Source: Sweltsa coloradensis | Lineage: Eukaryota; Arthropoda; Insecta; Plecoptera; Chloroperlidae | Length of the DNA: 64,000 nucleotides | Direction of reading: 5' to 3' | Assembly (NCBI GenBank): GCA_024449915.1 | Contig: JAMZAV010000642.1 | Span: forward strand, 1 to 64,000 | Position numbers and translations under genes: made by a program | Notes under the pieces: model-generated | Database searches by the model: none | Seen by the model: only the letters and a program-made list of their open reading frames with translations | What the model was told of the DNA's origin: nothing | In this document: positions 1-64,000 of the stretch, one piece after another | Layout of the letters: each line of letters starts with the position of its first letter | How positions within the stretch are numbered: the first letter of the stretch is position 1

Positions 1-199
1 CGATCATTCATATAATCATGTTTCTGTATTTGTCTTTACAAATTCTAACAATTTTATATATGATTTGACAGAATGTAAAAATCAAGTTGACAATGAAATC
101 AGCTTTCGTCAAAAGAGCTCGCCTCTATCACTGTCGGTCCGACATTTTTGCGTTTTAGTGCTGCCATCTATCTTTGCTTGGAAACGCGTCCTAGGCCTA

Positions 200-363
200 C
201 ATGCTTTATCCGATTGTAATGATTTTTTCACAGAACCTTAATTTTATGAATTAATATATTCGTATGAAATTTGAGCGTAATCGACAAATTATTTCTCATG
301 AAAAACGCAATTTTACGCTTTTTTCGTTTTAAAAAAAATTACGCTCATCCAACAGCTTCCTAG
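200..363 (+). repeat. Fragment of the GGATGAGC (Helitron-like) repeat family
   Basis: It contains the internal module TGCTTTATCCGATTGTAATG, then the element's 3' part ACGCTCATCC and a terminal CCTAG before T. The module recurs at about 748, 907 and, inverted, 1400-1590. The usual 3' hairpin is deleted in this copy. Confidence 0.6.
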
Positions 364-505
364 TCAATGTATTTTCAATGCTATTTTTCTGCCTAGATTG
401 TCTGGTTTCCGCCCACTGGTGGAGATTGCAACTTGAGTTAGGTGTCCTGTATCATTGCTGTGATCAGGTTTTGACTTGAACAATTTTAAATAATTATATA
501 TATCT
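364..505 (+). mobile_element. Non-LTR retrotransposon 3' region, copy 1, left part
   Basis: Nearly identical to 8650-8795 (TGCCTAGATTGTCTGG, GGTGTCCTGTATCATTGC). The copy is interrupted here and resumes at 1797. The full family ends in GAATAGGATAGACGTTAAA followed by (TAAA)n, the hallmark of a LINE-type 3' end. No reverse transcriptase is left. Confidence 0.65.
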
Positions 506-1796
506 GATTGGATGAGCGTAGCGAGCGAAGCGAAGATTCCATTTCACTACACTGGAGAAAAAAATCCGGAATGTTTTCTTTTTCTTTCTGTATTTTTGTC
601 TGTCTGTTAGCACGATTCCGGCTAAACCGATATTTTATGGAGCCATCGAAATCTCTGAACTTAGAACTGCCACGTTTTTTTAAATTTTATTTCTAATGAA
701 AATCGCAATTTTACGATATTTTGAAAATTTATTTTACTTATAACAGCTACATGCTTTATCCGATTTTAATGATTTTTTCACAGAAACTTATTTTATGAAT
801 TAAGATATTCGTGTGAAATTTGAGCGCAATCTAAAAATTATTTTTCATGAAAATATAAATTTTGTGGGTTTTTCTTGTTTAAAACAATTTTTTTTTACTT
901 ATTACACCTACATGCTTGATTCTATTGTAATAAGTTTTTCACAGAACCTCTATTTTATTAATTTATATATGCGTGTGAAATTTGAGCGCAATCGAATAAT
1001 TATTTCTTATAAAAATCCCAATTTTTCAATTTTTTTCTTTTTTTAAAATTACGATTAATCAAAAACAATTAAAATTATAGTTTATTTTTTATTTAATTTA
1101 TTTAAATGAAAAGAAAAACTTGAACTTAGTAATAATTTTTTCACAGAACAACAGAAAATCTGCATAACATATGGCAGCTCAATGCACCAATTACGCTCAT
1201 CCAGCAACGCGGCGGGACTTAAGCGTTTTCCTAGTACTAGGAATGGTGCATTGAGCTGCCATTTGTGTTACGCGGATTTTCTGTTGTTCTGTGAAAAAAT
1301 CATTACTTAGTCGAATATTTTTTTCAATTAAATTAAATAAATAAAAAATTAACTTAATTTTTTTAATAAATCGTAATTTTTTTAAAAGAAAAAAATCGTA
1401 AAATTGCAATTTTCATAAGAAATAATTATTCGTTTGCGCTCAAATTTAACACGAGTATATTAATAATGAAATTAAGGTTCTGTGAGAAAATCATTACAAT
1501 CGGATAAAGCATGTAGGTGTTATAAGTTGAAGAAATTTTTTAAAAATAAAAAAAAAAAAATCGTAAAATTGCGATTTTCATGAGAAATAATTTTTCAATC
1601 GCGCTCAAAAATGTGGCAGTTCTAAGTTTAGAGATTTCAAAGGTCTCCATAAAATTTCATCGCAATTGGAGTATCGGTTTAGCTGGAATCGTGTTAACAG
1701 ACACACAAAAATACAAAAAGAAAAAAAACATTCCGGATTTTTTTCTCCAGTGTAGTAGAATGGAATCTTTGCTTCGCTCGCTACGCTCATCCAAAG
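506..1796. mobile_element. Foldback element of the GGATGAGC repeat family, inserted in a LINE copy
   Basis: The element starts TTGGATGAGCGTAGCGAGCG and ends with the inverted form at 1775-1796. Its arms repeat the same block (CGAAATCTCTGAACTTAGAAC-type at about 640-665, inverted at 1615-1650). At its centre, a near-perfect inverted repeat (1143-1190 and 1240-1287) flanks a copy of the family's 3' hairpin end (AACGC...GCGTT...CCTAG, 1206-1234). It therefore looks like two copies joined tail to tail. No coding capacity is seen. Confidence 0.7.
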
Positions 1797-2200
1797 ATCT
1801 TTTGAACTAAATTGTTATCAAGATTTGAACACAAGAATGAAGATTCGCGTTCGGTGGTTTCTTCCGTGAAAGTTTGATTACTAATTGATTTGCTGTTCCT
1901 GATTTTTGGCAAACCTCATATTCGTTTTAGTGGGATCGTCTAATAAATCAGTTTTTTCTTTTTGTTTTTCTTTTTTACGGATTTTTTTTCTTTCTTTCTT
2001 TTTTCCACCACTTTTTTTATATTTGATTCATTAATTAATTGCATTTAATATCCTTTTTATTTGTTACCAAAATTGTTGTTTTAATGCATTGTTGTTGTAA
2101 TATTACTATTTCAAATATTTTTGTTGTGTCTGCATCTATGTAATTAGATTTATTTAGTTGTCCTCCTTTGTAAATGTTTTTATAACTGAATAGGATAGAC

Positions 2201-2237
<37 letters not shown>

Positions 2238-2245
2238 AAATTAAT
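1797..2245 (+). mobile_element. Non-LTR retrotransposon 3' region, copy 1, right part
   Basis: Continues the copy begun at 364, matching 8815-9374. It runs through a pyrimidine-rich tract (about 1950-2010) to TGAATAGGATAGACGTTAAA and a (TAAA)n tail at about 2205-2245. Confidence 0.65.
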
Positions 2246-2925
2246 AAATAAAATAAAGAACTGTGTGACTGTCATTGAAACTTAATGCAACTAGGCTTTA
2301 TGTTTTCACATTAGGTCACTGTATTCTTATGACATTTGTACAACATTATTAATTTAAAATAATACAACCAAACATCAGCATGTTGCATTTCATACTATTA
2401 ATATTTAAAAACTTAATGCTAGACCTACCTTTGAACAACCTTGACGACACCTATATTATATACAATGTACCGTATAGGGCTATGTATCCATTAATATAAC
2501 CCCAAATGTGTGGTCGAGTCACGTAAGAAGCAAATTTTGCATGCATTCACATCCTATTCATTCAGTAAAACACTTGCAGACAGGAAAGGACAGGACATTC
2601 ACACCAAAACCATTAATATAATATTCAAACTGGGGTTTAGTCCCCCCACCCCCTTTAACCTCCAGGTTCACCAAAAACATAATGTAGCACTAGCATCCTT
2701 GTTGCAAAAAGCCTACAAAAACCCATGTCAATTGGACGTTGTGTTTGTTTTTTACTGTGAGACAGACACACAAACACACAAATGTTTGGACGGATGGACA
2801 GAAAAGTGACAATTATAAATCTCCAGGCCAGCCCTTATGATCATGGAAAAGGGGGACTACTGTGACAGCAGCTAACAACACATCCACGTACAAGTTAGTA
2901 ATTTGCTACTCATTCTGTCATTTCT

Positions 2926-2927
2926 AA

Positions 2928-2982
<55 letters not shown>
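2926..2982 (+). repeat. (TAAA)n simple repeat
   Basis: About 14 copies of the 4-mer AATA/TAAA, preceded by TCTAATAAAT. It could be a retroposon tail; the preceding sequence is not one of the families recognised here. Confidence 0.8.
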
Positions 2983-2983
<1 letters not shown>

Positions 2984-3237
2984 GCTCAAAGAAAGCCTTG
3001 CACAATGGCACAAAATTTAACTTTCTTCAACATAAATTTGATTTTTAATAAATCCCGAGTAATTTGCTTAGTATACAAACCATTTATAAACCGCGCTGGC
3101 ATACGCAAGAGAGGTGAGAAGAGCCATATTTCAATGGATGCCGATTGCTGCAGCAAAACAAAAAATGTTTGCCGCATTACCAGTGTTATGTTTACACAAA
3201 CTCAAAAAGCATGAAACACAATCCTTTTGGAACATAC

Positions 3238-3243
3238 TTTATT
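3238..3243 (-). terminator. Candidate distal polyadenylation signal (AATAAA)
   Basis: Minus strand reads GTACAAATAAAGTATG, then TTGTGTTT within about 30 nt, a good arrangement for cleavage near 3220. It sits at the border between lower-repeat sequence and the repeat stack at 1-3000. Confidence 0.35.
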
Positions 3244-4761
3244 TGTACATCTGCAAGATAGTTTCAATTCAGTAGCGTAATCAAAGTACAACTAACACGG
3301 TTTTAGTAACTTAAACATGTAGTAGGTAGGCCTACCTAACAAGATATAAACAAATACATAATTACATTCTTACAGTACATACAAAACTTCGAGATACTAG
3401 TTTTAGGTAATACTGTGATCATGAACAAAAACAGTGTACGTAGTTACACATACTACCTAGTAAGAAACCTGAGGAAGAGTTTATAGGTAGTCATTATCAT
3501 TGGCTCATGGATAAGTAGGTATGTCATGACATGTTTTAGGATTGTAAAATATAAGGTATTAAATATTAATATCATTACATATATTATCTTCAAGGTACAT
3601 AAAATTATAAGCTCTACATTGTTTGTGAAGAAACTTAAAAGTGTGTACTTTATTAACATTCAATTAGGAAAAAAGCTAAGTACAAACAGTAGGCTGTTAG
3701 CCACTGTTGGGAAAAGCAATCAAATGGTACAATCATTTACGGTACAAAAAACGGAGCAAGGCGACATATATCATTGACTCATTGTAAAATAAAAGTGCTA
3801 AAAACCTAATTAGTACCGCTAGGCTTACACTTAAAAAGCAATAATTAGAGCATTTTAGAACAACATAGTTGGGGGTTTATTGTATTGAAAACAAATAATT
3901 TCATTACTAGGCCGTTGTCAAGTTTGTCAGTCATATTTGAATACAAAACAGAAGTGTAGTTCTGTCTATGGTGCTCCCTGAAAAAAAATGTTGGCAGCGT
4001 AAGTTCCTGAACAATTTCAGTTTTCCATTTGTATGTGATGTATGACTTTATGGTTGTAGGCCTACGTTAATATAAATAAAGCCATATTTCAATGAACTTA
4101 GCATTGCTGGCAACCTAAACACAGCCATAGCAAAATCTATCATTCATATTTCATGCATGATGATTACTACTACGACAACTGATTTAAACTAGCAAATCTG
4201 TTTTACAAACCTTAATACTAACGTATTAGAATAGGCCTGCGGGAATAGCAAATTTATTACGTGGAATCAAATATCAAATAGTCTTAAACCAAAAGTACAA
4301 ATTTCAAATTGATTGATTACTGTTGAATATCAAGTGGAAGTATAACGACAAGAACAGGGTCAGTTTCGGCATTAGAGATGAGTGTTTTCACTTTGCACGA
4401 CTTTTTTCTTTTCGTATTGGGTGGGCCTCCAATACAAGTCATTCACAAAAAATATATTTGTTCAAAGCTTTAACTGAATGTTGACCGAATTCCAATTTCC
4501 GATGGAGCATTGTAATGTGTTGTTTTATAAACAAATTCAGATTCAAAACAAACAAATTAAGAATATGGATTGTGTAGCAAAAGCCAACCATAGAATACCT
4601 ATTACAACAACAGTATTGTGATGGGTATCAGTGCAAGCTTAACTGGTACAGCCTATACTAGTATTTGAATAATAACCATAGAGTTGTAATAGAACATTTG
4701 GATGCAACATGTTTTAACGCCATGGTAAAAAATAAATGAAAGAGCTAAATCACCAAATCAC

Positions 4762-5501
4762 CAGTGGCGAAGCGTCGGGGTAGGCATTGAGACAGTGTCT
4801 ACCCTACTCAAAAAATTAATAAGGAAAATAATATTCTAAAAACTGTTTTACAAGTGAAATGGTTTTCAAACGTACGCGGGCAAAGCAACGAATGAACGCG
4901 TTACCTTTCTGTGCGGATGTGGACCCTTTCCATGCCTTTGCACTACTCTTGAGACAACTAGGATTCTGTCTCCGAGCCTTCCCCTCTTAGACCTACAACT
5001 CTATGGCCCAGCGCTTGTCCACTCCCCTCCACTTCCCCTCCTTCTTCGCAAGTAGAATAGGCTAATGAGACATGTCTCCTCGCGCTTCAACTCGTGTTTC
5101 GGCTGCATTTTCGATTGTTGCGCGAATGGATACTATTATACACTTGAATAAGCGCGCGAGCGTGCTTGAATAAGTGTTACAGCTTTACAGCTTGAGTTGT
5201 TTTGTTATATTTAATATTATTCTGATTCTGACATGGCTGCAAAATTGCAAACATATAATAGGGAGGATCGACTAAAATGAAGTTTACACTGTACGAAAAC
5301 AACGTTATTTCGTTATTGCTTTCAGACTAATACTTTTTTCTACAACGCACAAAACGCATTCTAAAACCTTGATTTTCAAAACTTTCGCCTGCGGCGCTAA
5401 GGTTGGGGGGCTCGCCCCCAAACCCCCCATGCTTGGTTCCTTTCCGCGAAAAGTATGATTTGTCTGTGTCTACCCTGTAAAATATTCACGCTTCGCCACT
5501 G
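4762..5501. mobile_element. Non-autonomous hAT-type element (MITE) with 8-bp target duplication
   Basis: Terminal inverted repeats CAGTGGCGAAGCGT (left) and ACGCTTCGCCACTG (right) are flanked on both sides by the identical 8-mer CAAATCAC (4754-4761 and 5502-5509). The 8-bp duplication and CAGTGG ends fit the hAT superfamily. There is no transposase ORF. A hairpin-prone GGGGGGCTCGCCCCC block lies near 5405. A relative is at 55493-55986. Confidence 0.93.
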
Positions 5502-7575
5502 CAAATCACTGCCCTAATTTCCTCATATTCTGAAGTTTTAAAAAGTGGTAGGCCTAATGAGATGAAAAGAGACAGTAAAATATGAATTGCTTTAAAAATA
5601 TTAAACAAACAAAATTATTGTTACTAACATTTAATCATTTATTTCAAACTCTCATGTCACAGAAAATAAGACTCTCTTATTGACAACGAAAGTAGCAATA
5701 CCAAATACAGCTGTCAAAAGATTGTGACTTTTTGTGAGCTCACATTCTTGATGATTATAAATAAGTCACTTAACATCTTAAGTATACTTATTTCAGTTAT
5801 TTGTATTTACAATAAATAGCTGTCATGGGTCTGCATATTGATTATGGTACTGCATAATTCCTACATTTAGATCTGTAATTGAAAACAGAATTCAGCGTAG
5901 TATATGTTTTTTGTTTTGATTCATCAATCACTACACCAAAACTTATATAAATGGATACACACATTCTGACATTGCAAAAGTCAAATGTGCAAGCTCTGTG
6001 ATACTAATACTGTTACATTATATAGAATAATACAAACAATAGTATTAAAAAACAAACAACATTAATACAACAAACAACAGCTGCCGACATAATATATTTT
6101 TATTTCTCATACTGAATGTTCTGAATTTTCAGTTCAATGAAATTAATAATTGAATGCAAAATGTTAGATGATTTGCTAAATTAGGTGGTACAAATAAACA
6201 GCCATACACTGATCATTGATAAAAAATATCAGGAGATAAACTTTTCTCAATACGTAATCGCTACCTACAATAAACTTAAACTGACTTGAATCCATATCGA
6301 TGGCTGTGGTCACTCACATTGTGAGATTGCAGGTTACTTAATCAGACGAAACAAATAATATTTTTGTCAAAATCCCAAGATACAAAATAGTATTCATAAT
6401 TCATGTTTTTGTTGTAGAATGTTGGAAAATAATCAAACATTTATGTAGTTAGTTACTAGTTAGCACTTAGCAGCAATGTGATCAATCAAAGATATTTGTA
6501 AATAAAGTAGTATTAAGGCATTTTATTAGCCACAGTAAAAACTTCAGTTTCAGGGGGACATGAAAGAACCGTCCACGAGGGCATAAAAAGATTCGCCTAC
6601 TATATGAACACCATCATAAAAATACATCTAATTTAGGCGGAATTTTCTCCAACAAGAGACTGAAAACATGTAATTAAAGTTTAAACAATATTTACAAGTT
6701 TCATTCAACCTTCTGTACACACACTTATTAAGTCTCCATATTATTTACTATGTAACACTATACTTTTAAGGTATAAGAACTAAGGGTGCTTCCGTTTACT
6801 TGATCTGATCAGGTTCCACACATATTCGCTATATAACGCCACCGATTCAATGAATCATAGCGTTTAAGAAATTAAGTGGACGGCAAAAGGATTGCCAATT
6901 TTAGTGCGCCAATACCTCCTGTGATTTCACGGATGTATTTAACAACTAATGCAGAATACTAACTTAGAGACAGATCACTGATCTTCTTGAGTGGCACCAG
7001 CAATTAGATGCAACTAGGATGATCGGATCAGAGCAAGTTATCGCAAGTAAACTGATCCATTAGCTTGGATCAAATAAATGTAAGTAAGCACCGTATCAAA
7101 CACAATTTGAACTATGTTTTTCTTTTTACCCACTTCCTTCTGAGGAAAAAAATCATAATTAATTTCAATGAAAAGGAATGTAATACTGCACAGTTACTCA
7201 AACCTCATCAAGAACTGGTTTTGTCCTGGTCCTTGAAAAAAAAAAGCACAGCTAGTGGAAAGGAAATAATAACTCACACCCATACAACTGAGGTATACAT
7301 TGTACAGATACAAAATTACTTTGTCACTTTAACTATACACTGGATTATGTTTCGGACTTTCAGGGTGATTACTCCTTTAAAATGTACCATAGATAACACG
7401 TTATCAAACAACAAAGTTTTACCACATGTTGGGTATGAAAAATATTGGTTATAATGAGTAACCAAAAATATTATTACTATGTAAAAAAAGTCAAACAAAA
7501 AGTAGCGTATATGTAAGTAGTATGTTCCACATTTTGTAGCCGATTTCTTTGGTGACGACATAATTCTTAACACTT

Positions 7576-7581
7576 TTTATT
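7576..7581 (-). terminator. Candidate proximal polyadenylation signal (AATAAA)
   Basis: AATAAA on the minus strand, about 365 nt past the TLE stop codon, followed by GTGTTA and TTATGTCGTC, a weak GU-rich context. One of at least two candidates. Confidence 0.35.
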
Positions 7582-7944
7582 GAAGTACATAACTTTTGTG
7601 TTGATATTGATTTAAGAATAATTAATATTATTTACTTAGTAATGTACAACAAACACTCTTTAATACGCATGTCACTCACACTTTTTTATATCGATGCCTA
7701 ATATGTTTTCTCTTGACTCTCGGTAACAGCCACTTGTAAGTAACGTATTTAAACCTAAACACAGCGTCCCCCCCTCACTTTTGAGTCTATGTTAAATGTT
7801 TGTAATTCCCGTGTTACACTGGCCCCACATTGACTTCAAGTGGATTATATGTCATATTTGGATTTGAAAAGAAAGTGGCTAAATGGCACGTTTGAAATGT
7901 GTTCCTTGCCAACCTGCTGACGTATTATCATATTAATGACGGTG

Positions 7945-61865
<53,921 letters not shown>

Positions 61866-62514
61866 CTGAAAAACACAAAGAACAATAGTTAGAACACCTC
61901 CCCACTCGCCTCAGACACCTCCCCTCCCCTCCCCAAGGAACGAACCCTCCACCTAGATCCTCAAGGGGGGCTAACCTGTCATAACGCGTTCCATCTCATT
62001 TTCACCCCCTCCCTAGTTGGTGTGCACTCGCATCAACAAGTTATGGAAATATATTCACATATATATTTACACACACACTCCTCGTGATAGGGATGTTTAG
62101 TTTAAATATATTTACTTGCATTGATATTGATACAAATCGCAATAGTCGCGAGTCAAAACATACCGATAACCATTAGTCCCCAAGACTTAGCCAAGACATA
62201 TGGTAGGCATGGCACAACATGGGATAACTACGCGGTCAATGGATGGCCAAGCTCAAGCATGACAAGACAGGACAGGACTATAAACTTTTCACTTTTCACA
62301 CGTTTTTGTAGATATTAAAATAAACAGAAAAACTAGACATTTCTGTACGTAAGGTTAGTAACCGGTAATGATGTGAGAAACTTTCATAGGAGTACATTTT
62401 CCTATCTGTGAGACACCATTCATCTTGCCGTTTGAAAACACAAAAAAAATAATCTCTTCAAAATTATTCTACGTAAAACGAGCTTATGAGACGTTGAAAG
62501 TGTTTTGGTTAAAT
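61866..62514 (-). other. TLE intron upstream of the first exon in the window
   Basis: No exon with the missing Q-domain start (the family's ESCDRIKDEFQFLQAQYHS-like sequence) was found here or up to 64000. Nothing else recognisable. Confidence 0.6.
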
Positions 62515-62701
62515 TTTCGGCGCAGTCTTCTAAGCCCCTGTACCTTTTTTTTGGCTTCTAAGCCCCTGTGACCGAAGGTTGTGCTACACGTTGCGAAGCG
62601 GGGCTAAGAAGACAAACCGGTCCGGGCTTTAAAAGACTAAAAGTCTTCTAAGCCCCTGTCTCCTAAGCCCCTGCACCTGGCTTCTGAGCCCCTGTGACCG
62701 A

Positions 62702-63060
62702 CGATTGTGCTACATGTTTTTGTTCGGTCCCACATGTTGCAAAGCGGTCTGTACATTGCATTGAGGTAACGTAACCGAACCTAACCTAACTTAACCTAAT
62801 TTTCTTAAATTTACCCTGTTTTCACAAGTTTCCATTAAAAAAAAAAAACGGGTACACGTTTTGTCCTTTATTTAGGCTTCCGCACGATGTTTTTGTTCGG
62901 TCCCACACGTTGCACAATGCGGTCTGGACTTTGCAATGAGGTAACCTAACCTAACATAACCTAGCCTAACCTAACCTAACCTAATTTTCTTAAATTTACC
63001 CTGTGTTCACAAGTTTCCATTAAAAAAAAACGGGTGCACGTTTTGTCCTTTTTAAGGCTT
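62702..63060 (+). repeat. Direct duplication with (AACCT)n tracts
   Basis: Two copies (about 62702-62866 and 62882-63055) share TGTTTTTGTTCGGTCCCACA, GCGGTCTG, TTTGCAATGAGGTAAC-like sequence and TAATTTTCTTAAATTTACCC. The second has CCTAACCTAACCTAACCTAA, i.e. TTAGG on the other strand. Confidence 0.75.
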
Positions 63061-63231
63061 TTTACGCCGTAAAAAATATTTTTGTAACAAATTACGAATG
63101 CAAGTGATATTAAATTATATAGTTATGGAATATTTATCGTCCGGTCCTGTGGGTACTCAGTTTTATTTGAAAATAATTCGATAATAATTAACACTTACAA
63201 ATTCGTTATCATTTCTTATCTGAAATGGCTC

Positions 63232-63234
63232 AAA

Positions 63235-63281
<47 letters not shown>

Positions 63282-63404
63282 AATAAATAAATAAATAAAT
63301 TGTATTTAGAGTCTACCTACTCGGTTATATAACTGCTTTTCAGTGGGGGACAGTAAATCAAAGCGACTAAGCCTACCCTGTAGGCCCCGACGCAATCGAC
63401 GTGG
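63232..63404 (-). mobile_element. SINE 3' fragment with long (TAAA)n
   Basis: A TAAA tract of about 70 bp is joined to GTATTTAGAGTCTACCTACT and CCCCGACGCAATCGACG, as at 31381-31500 and 22800-22930. It lies inside the spacer of the 62515-63600 foldback. Confidence 0.65.
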
Positions 63405-63894
63405 GAACGAACAATATTATCGTGCGGGCTTTAGGAGACAGGGGCTAAGAAGACTTTTAGTATTTTAAAGGCCGGACCGGTTTGTCTTCTTAGCACCGCT
63501 TCACAACGTGTAGCACAACCGTCGGTCACAGGGGCTTAGAAGCCAAAAAAAGGTGCAGGGGCTTAGAAGACAGGGACTTAGAAGCCGACACCAAATTTTC
63601 CTGAAGAGGAGAAATAATGGGACATGGGATTTTGTCGCGATTTTTGACCATTGTTATCGTGAGAAAAATGCGGGTTTATTAATCCAGGTAGATCTTTCCA
63701 AAAGTCAAATGCCACTCCCATTTTATCAACGCAATTTATCTGTTTTCGAATGTAGAGGCAAGGCGGGTTTTAACACGTCTAAGATCGAGTGACAAAACAG
63801 ACAAGGATTTTTAACATTTGTATTTGTTCTTCTTAGGCCTACTATAAAAAAAAAAATAAAAAATTAAATAAAAAGTATAAAAAATCCAGAACAA

Positions 63895-64000
63895 TGAAAA
63901 AGTTTTTAGTGGTAAAATATTTCTTCGACTTCGATTGAACCAAACATCGATGCAGGTCTAAGTTCGGAGATTTCGAAGGTTCCCTACAATATCACACTGG
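63895..64000 (-). repeat. GGATGAGC repeat copy, cut by window end
   Basis: Contains the inverse of the family block AACTTAGAGCT / TTCGAAATCTCTGAAC (GGTCTAAGTTCGGAGATTTC at 63954). The rest lies outside the window. Confidence 0.6.

Larger units (their letters stand above)
3216..7944 (-). other. Probable TLE 3' UTR and downstream region
   Basis: This AT-rich stretch directly follows the stop codon and has no convincing ORF. Minus-strand AATAAA signals occur at 7576-7581 (a 3' UTR of about 370 nt) and at 3238-3243. The distal one is followed by a TTGTGTTT-like GU-rich segment, so a long UTR of about 4.7 kb is possible. It contains one inserted MITE (4762-5501) but few other dispersed repeats, unlike the introns. 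Which site is used cannot be told from sequence. Confidence 0.4.
62515..63600. mobile_element. Foldback element with GGCTTCTAAGCCCCTG arms
   Basis: Arms of about 170 bp (62520-62690 and inverted 63410-63590) carry TTCTAAGCCCCTGTGACCGA, GTTGTGCTACACGTTG and GACAAACCGGTCCGG. The short module GGCTTCTAAGCCCCTG is repeated within each arm. The interior holds a direct duplication with AACCT repeats and a SINE fragment. No ORF. Confidence 0.75.

Noticed and set aside
2510..2809. 99-codon plus-strand ORF next to the LINE copy
   Set aside because: No family resemblance and composition like surrounding noncoding sequence.
7065..7454. 129-codon plus-strand ORF opposite the TLE 3' UTR
   Set aside because: Lysine/asparagine/isoleucine-rich by AT content only, and antisense to probable UTR.

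Overview
The window is eukaryotic, AT-rich and intron-dominated. It holds most of one conserved gene: a Groucho/TLE (transducin-like enhancer of split) transcriptional co-repressor on the minus strand. Fifteen coding exons can be placed by reading frame, splice sites and match to the family. They run from the Q-domain exon at 61865 (5' end) to the TGA stop at 7945, and encode about 721 residues. The first exons and the promoter lie beyond the right edge. The set covers most of the N-terminal Q tetramerisation domain, a GP-type linker, the CcN segment, a short SP segment and a complete C-terminal WD40 propeller. I see no other cellular protein-coding gene.

The organism is an animal. Near vertebrate-level identity of the Q and WD40 domains, with a divergent middle, suggests a marine invertebrate. 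Foldback elements like the TU elements of sea urchins, and many AGGCCTA strings, make an echinoderm or related deuterostome my best guess, but this is not proven.

Layout: 1-3200 is stacked repeats. 3216-7944 is the probable 3' UTR, with a hAT MITE at 4762. 7945-16788 carries the WD40 exons, separated by hAT-type elements, several with exact 8-bp target-site duplications and one nested pair. 16789-24279 is a repeat-filled intron with a foldback MITE, a duplicated 0.4-kb repeat, a Helitron-like repeat and a foldback Penelope-like fragment encoding a GIY-YIG domain. 24280-32216 has the SP and CcN exons. 32217-45084 is a 12.9-kb intron with a 3.3-kb foldback element (33077-36401), a G-rich block and a TIR element. 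45085-49559 has the GP, linker and late Q exons. 49560-61081 is an 11.5-kb intron with three minisatellites, a Helitron-like copy, a hAT MITE and a possible cryptic exon. 61082-61865 has two Q exons. The remainder is intron with a 1.1-kb foldback element.

Together the exons describe a working Groucho-type co-repressor: Q domain for self-assembly, middle region for phosphorylation and nuclear import, propeller for docking onto repressors carrying WRPW or eh1 peptides. The rest is mobile-element history, readable through target-site duplications, nested insertions and inverted arms.
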